From Elusimicrobiota bacterium (GTDB lineage: Bacteria > Elusimicrobiota > Elusimicrobia > UBA1565 > UBA9628), in the NCBI GenBank assembly GCA_028865585.1, contig JAGWJU010000042.1, positions 1-8,401 of the forward strand: DNA of 8,401 nucleotides. Direction: 5' to 3'. A program made the position numbers and the translations under genes. A model generated the notes under the pieces. It ran no database searches. It saw nothing but the letters and a program-made list of their open reading frames with translations, and was not told the DNA's origin. Within the stretch, counting starts at the first letter, position 1. Each line of letters starts with the position of its first letter. Positions 1-6,000 of the stretch are shown in pieces.

Positions 1-3000
1 CCCTGCTCTCCACGCGGACTTTATAAAAAACGTCGGGCTCGCCGGGCTTTTGAGCCAAATCGCCTAGAGCCATCTTCTCCAGCTGTTGTTTCCGTCCGGA
101 CAGCGCCTTTTGATACTTCGCGAGCTGTTCGTTATACTGGGCTTCGACGGTCTCGAACTTCTTCTTTTCCGCATCCGCGAGGGCGCCGTCCCGCTTAAGA
201 GCCGCCCGGGCCGCTTCGAGGCCGTCTTTGGCGTTGCGAAGCCCGCTTTCCGCCGCGTCGAACTCGTCGCGGGTCTGGTACACCTTCGCAAGATTTTGGC
301 CGTCCAGCGCGAACCCATAGCTGTTGAGTTTGAGCGCGATCCAGCCCTTGCGCAACGAGGCCAGACCCATGCCGTAGGCCAGTTTAGACGCGTCGGAAGC
401 GCCGGTGAGCGTCAGGTCAAGCTTCTGCACGTCCTTATATTCCGGAGAGTCCTTAAGGCTCTGGAGCGTCGGGAAATTGTCGTAAGAAAGCTTCTCAGGC
501 CCCGTGTAGGCGTAAACCGCGTAATTCTTCGGATTCTCCGTCAACGCGACGGCCTCGGGCAGCAAGCGGCTTGGGGCGTCGGCGTTCCCCGCAGTTCCCA
601 AGCTTTGTGCGCCGGGGATTTGATAGAACAAGAACAAGGGCTGTTTGGGCGGCGGAGCCCCGGCGCCCGCCGTAGGAGGCGGAGCCAAACCGAAAACCTG
701 CTGCGCCGAATAGTGGTCCGGCTCGCCCTTCACAAGTTTCTCCGGCACGAAATCGACTTTGGACAAGCCCAAATCGATGAGGCTCTTATTCTGGGCCACG
801 GCCGCTTGCGCGGCGTCCACGCCGTTCTGAAACCCGTCCACGCCGGCCGCAATCGGAAACTGATTCTCGCCCGTGTCGAGATAGTATCGGCCGCCTTTCT
901 CCATGATGGTCCCGCTTAGCGGCTCGCCTTGCCCGTTCGTTTGCCGGGCATCGATTTCCTTCTGAGTCAGCCATTCCGCAACCACGCTGACGCCTTTACC
1001 ATCGCCCATGATGGGAAGGACGGCGTAGACGGGCTGAAGGGAATCAGTCCCATTAAGCCAGCGCTGCTTCATGGCTTCGAGAGTTTGCAAGCTTTGAGCC
1101 GCCGCCGCAATCGCGTCCGGGCCCTTGCTCTCCCCGCGCGCCGCATCGAGACGCACCTGATCCAACTCGATGAGGGCGTCCAAGGCCGCCATGCCGCGGC
1201 CGTATTGTGCGACTGCAATTTCCTGGTTCAGGGCCGTGCGCACGTCGTAAAGCGCCTCAAGGCCTTCCAATGCGGCTGGGTTTTTTCGCACGTCCTCGGA
1301 CTTCAACAGGGAGATAATCTCTTGGTTGAAAGCATGCTGGTCTTTAAGATAAGCATCCAGTTGAACGTCCTTCATGATGAAGGGCTCCGTGCCGGAATCG
1401 TTCTCCATGTAACTATCGAGCAGACTCTGCCAATCCTCGCGCAGGCTCTTCTGCAGCGATTCAAGCCGGGTGAACGCTCCGGCGACCTTGGGCGGCAAGC
1501 CGGGGCTTAGCGAATCCCAGTACGCCTTGCGCAGCTCCTCGACGCTCTTATTGTATTTTAGACGCTGATTCTTCGTGGCGTTGGCTTGGGCATCCATGTC
1601 ATTCTGCAAGAAAACCAGCAACTGCTTAAGATCGCTCGACGCCGCCGCGGACGAACTACCTGCCGAAGACAAGGCGTTGACCAAGGCGGCCAAGTCCTGC
1701 TCCACGGCCTCTTGCTTCCCCGCCGCGTCGTTTTGAACCAGAAGCGCGTCTTTCTTCACGGCAGGAAGATCACCCGAGCGCAGGCGCCGCGCCTCAGACC
1801 GGGCTCGGCTCCAGGCTTGAATGTCCGAACTCAATCTCTCCTTGAAATCCTGAGAAAGCAATGGGCCGAACCCGTCCAGGATATTCTGCTGCCGGGCCGT
1901 AAAATCAGAAGCCGCCGTTCGATCGGCCCAGTATGCCATCATGCCTTGGGAGAGTTCACCCGACGGCTGCGCCTCGGAGCTTATGTCGGAAGAAGAAGCC
2001 GTCCCCTCCTGGCTGGGGGAATATCCCAGCGCCTGAATTTCACCGGAGAGCTCGATGACATCAGACTTGGACTTCGCCGCCTGGCTGTTGAAGTCGAGCC
2101 AAGCGTGAATGAGTTCGCTTTGGGCGGCCTGTAGATTCGCTGCGGCCTGGGGGCCGCTCTGGCCCAACAGTCCTTCGTATTGAGCCTGAGCCGATTGGAT
2201 GAGGCGCCGCTGGCTCTCCAGCGTTTGCGCGTCGTCTCGCACGGCCTGCATAAGCTGGCTCAAATGGAGGGTCAGATCCTGCAGTTCTCCGCTGGCCTTG
2301 AGTTTGGCAAGCATATCCTTAGAAAGCACGCTCTCAAGCCCGGCCTCAACGGTGGTGGGGTCGGGAGTCTTGAGGAAGAGCCCTTCAATCGGCTGGCCGC
2401 GGAAGACGCCGAAAGCCGCGACCGGAGTGATGTTGGAGGAAGCCATGTGCTTGAGCAGGATGTCGGTTCGGATGTCGCTCAAGGCCGCGGCGGAATTAGT
2501 GCCGGGGATCGTGGGCGTTTGGCCGTTGAAAAGCAGTTGCTCGATATGTCCGAAGCTCTGATTATTCAGCCGGCCGATAAGGTCCTGGTCGATGGTCTGC
2601 GCGTCGCCTCCTTCATCGGGCACCAGAGCCATCAAAGCCGCCATGGTCTTGTCCGTCACGCCCGTCTTGCCCGCCGCATCCAGAGGCAGGTTGAGAAGCG
2701 AGGCGATCTGAACCGTATCCGCTTTAAGCGCTTGGCGTATGCCCTTGATCGCCTCATCCGCTTGCCGCTGTTCGCCGGGGCCGAACTTCAGCGCCCTCAC
2801 TTGGGAGTCGATGTAGCGCAAAGTCTGCACTTTTGCCGCGAAATCGGCGGCCAGGATGTCGCCTTTGGCCGCGGCCGCGGATTGCGCGGCCCGATAATCC
2901 TGATCCTGCTCCTCCTCCCGAAGCTTTTCGAGCCGGAGAAGCTCCTTAGGCGACGTGCCGCTGGAGCGGAGCCTGACCTCGAGCCAGCTTTCCACATAGC

Positions 3001-6000
3001 CTTGATGAACCTGCGTCTTGCCCAAAGTCTGGCGCAGGTAGTAGTAGCGGGTGTAGGACTCGGGCTGAGTTTTGGACACCTGCGGATTGGCCAGGCCAAC
3101 GCCTTTGACGTCCGGCGGCGGCGTCACTCCCTGCTCCGCCGCTTCCAAGCGATTGCGCAGGTCCGACAAATTGCCGGGCATCGCGGACGGCGCGCCGGAC
3201 TGAGGAGCGGCTTGGTTCCCCGCCGACTCCGGACTCACGCCCTGCAAGCGAGCCAGCTGAGCCTGCAGGAGCATGTCTTGGGCCTGCAAATCGAGGTATT
3301 GAACGCTAGACCGGCTTGCCGCAGGAATCTTCGCCATGGCGTCTTCAACAATCCGAAGCCGCTCTTGCACCTGGGCCCGTTCAACGGGCACTTCTTTCCG
3401 GAACGACTCCAGCGCCCGCTGAGCTTTAAGGTTTTCCAAAAGCGCCTGTTGCTTCAAATCGGGATCGCCCAGCCCGTTGCCGCCCAACGTCCGGAGCAGG
3501 CGCCCGGCTGCGCGCACGACCAGGGATACGGGCTCGGTGCTCAGATCCTGAATCTTCTCCCCCCGATCCGTGATGGTCTCGGCCGTCCGCGCGATCTGAA
3601 CTTGGGCGCTAAGCACCCGGCTTTGGATCTGAGCGGGCGGCTGCGCCTCATATTGCTTCTCGAGATCAGACGTCGCCGTCTTCGGAGAAATGTCGATGCT
3701 TAGCGGAGAGGAAGGGCTGCGGCCCAAAAGCATGTTGACCGCGGTCAGAGCCTGGGCTCCGGAGTACAAAACGCTGTCGCGTTCAAGCTTCGCCTGGTCC
3801 AGCAAGTGCCGGGCCGAGGCCGCGGCGGGTCCAGCGGGAGCGGCCTGCGCCTCCTTTTCAAGCCGAGGAATCACGACGTCATTTAGCCGCGTCAGCTCCG
3901 GAATCGACGTTTCGTAGGTAAGAACGTTTTGGTAAATCCCAAAGGCCAGGTCCGCCTGGAGCTTGTCCTTGACCGCGGCATAGTACTTGGACTCCGCCTT
4001 GTGCTGGGCCTGATCCAAATCCCGCAAGTCCGAGGGCTCGAACTTGAAGTTAAAAATGGGCATGACCGGGAAGCCGGTCATGCCGATGCTGGGAATCCAT
4101 CCCGTTCCACCCGCTACAAGATTGCCGCCAACGGATAAATCCAGCGAGGCCTTCTGGATCCTGTGGCCTGCGGCCTGAGTCATGGCCTGGGCCGCCTGCT
4201 CCCGCGCCGCCATTTCCTCCAAAGATCCGGAGTGGGCGACAGCCAAAGCCATGGCTTGGGACAAGGAGATCAAATCCAGCGGCGGGGAATCCGGGCCCAT
4301 AAGGCCCGCCGCGCCCTTCCAGCCTTGGCCCGGCGACAAGAAGTTTCCGGCCAGGGACGCGGAAGCGTCGGCCAAAGTCTTCGCCGCCAAGGCCTCATTG
4401 TAGGCGTCGTAATACCACATCCAGGCCTGGTACGCCTTTTGAAGCTCCGCCGGCCCGGCCAGCCCGTTGCGGTACGCCGCGGAGACTTCGTTCAAATTCT
4501 TGGAAGCCTGCGTGAGCTCCGGTCCCAGCGTTTTGCTTTCGTCGCCGGCCAAGCCGCTCTCCAGCAGCTCCTTCTCCACGGCCCGGGCGTGATCCTCGTA
4601 GACTTGCGAAATCTCAGCCAAGGCGGCTTGATTCTCGAGCCGGTAGGCGTGGTTCTTCGCCTTCGAGGCCGGATCGTAGATGGGAAGAGTGACCGATCCG
4701 CCGACGCCCAAAAGCTGACTCGACATGCTGTCTTGAAGCTGGGTGCCGACGCCCAGAGTCATCTGCTCCACCCAAGGAATTTTATCGAGGATGTTGAATG
4801 GATTGTGACCCACGCGCGCCTGCAGTTTCTGCGGATCAACTTGGTGCAGGACCCTGGCCAGTCCGGCCGGCACGGTGATGGTCTGCTTCAATTGCGCCAT
4901 CAAGTCCTCAAGAGTCGCGCCGTTAAGGTTTGTCAGCGGGAACTGGGCGTCGGGAGGCCGGCCGGTCATGACGTTGAAGCGGATGATCGCCCCGTTAAGC
5001 CGCGCCTGGGCCTGATCGGTTTGAACCTGGGCCTCGTCCCGCTGCGGACCCGGAGGCAGGCGGGCCGCCGCGGCCCGCGCGATGCGCAGCGAACCCTCGG
5101 CCTCGACCACGTCCTTGACCGCCTCCTGGAATTTCCGCGCGGCGCCGACCATGGTGTCCTGGAGCTGCAGGCCGTCGCGGATCAAAGTCGCCGTTTTGTC
5201 CGCGATGAGCGCTTTTTGCGTGCGGGAGATGGTCATCGTCGTTTCCGTGCCGACGACGGGCCCGCCGCCGACGGCCAACTCCGTGGAATCGTTGGACACG
5301 GCTCCGCTCGTAAATCCCAGCACGGACTGGACCTTCGTGTTGTCCATGAAGGCGCCGGCCTTCTGCAAATCTCCGATTTGTTTGGACAAGTCGCCGATGG
5401 CGTCAGAGTCGACGAGTTCCTGGGCCGCGTAGTGGTCAAAAACTTTTTTGAGCTCAGCGGCGGCCGCATCGCCCGAGTTGGAGGAGAAGAAATCCGCGAG
5501 AGAATTTTTAAAAGGCTTCAGGGCCTGCCCACCCTGGACATCATCGGCCGCTTGGCGGCTGACAGTATCCCAAATCTGCCTCAGGCTGAAGGAGGAGTCG
5601 AACGTCAGATTAAGCCGGTTGTTCATCCCGATGACCGGCGAGCCGTAGCCCAGCTGGATCTGGCTGGTATCGGTCATTTTCTTCGCGATTTGCCCGTAGT
5701 AGGCGCGCTCGGAGCCCATGATCTGTCCGTCCCCGCTCAAGACGATCCCGTTGGGCAGGTTGATGGTCAAGTTGTCCGAGGCCATGTTGTACTGCTGCCC
5801 CGCCTCGCCGCTCAAATTATTCGTGATGTTGACCCAGGGCTTGCCGCTGTCGTCGCGCAGCGTGAAGCCCTTAAGGACCGAGGCTCCCAGGGCGTTTTGC
5901 GAGATGTCGTCCGTGCCGTGGATGCGATCATAGTAGAGGTCCAGAGTAAAGGCCCCGGGAGGATTTTCGTCGGCTTGGTCATCCCGATTCCGGTGGAACA

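Noticed and set aside
641..685. GC-rich Pro/Gly/Ala stretch that looks like a possible terminator or nucleotide repeat
   Set aside because: It encodes a proline-rich linker (residues 2573-2587) within the open frame, with no T-run and no clear stem-loop.
1280..1286. In-phase A AAA AAC heptamer on the coding strand (codons CGA AAA AAC), a classical -1 frameshift slippery sequence
   Set aside because: A -1 slip would meet TGA seven codons further on. I see no strong downstream hairpin, and coding sense continues in the zero frame far past the site. One such heptamer in 8.4 kb can occur by chance.
2562..2568. Candidate internal gene start at one of the in-frame ATGs of the long minus frame (for example around residues 1941-1950)
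   Set aside because: No stop lies upstream of any of these ATGs within the window and domain-like sequence continues across them, so splitting the frame into several genes has no support.
2797..3099. Short minus-strand frames in other registers (64-318, 786-974, 2797-3099, 5233-5469, 7926-8267)
   Set aside because: They overlap the giant gene out of frame, are rich in Arg/Pro/Ser, show no motifs or ribosome binding context, and disagree with the continuous coding signal of the main frame.
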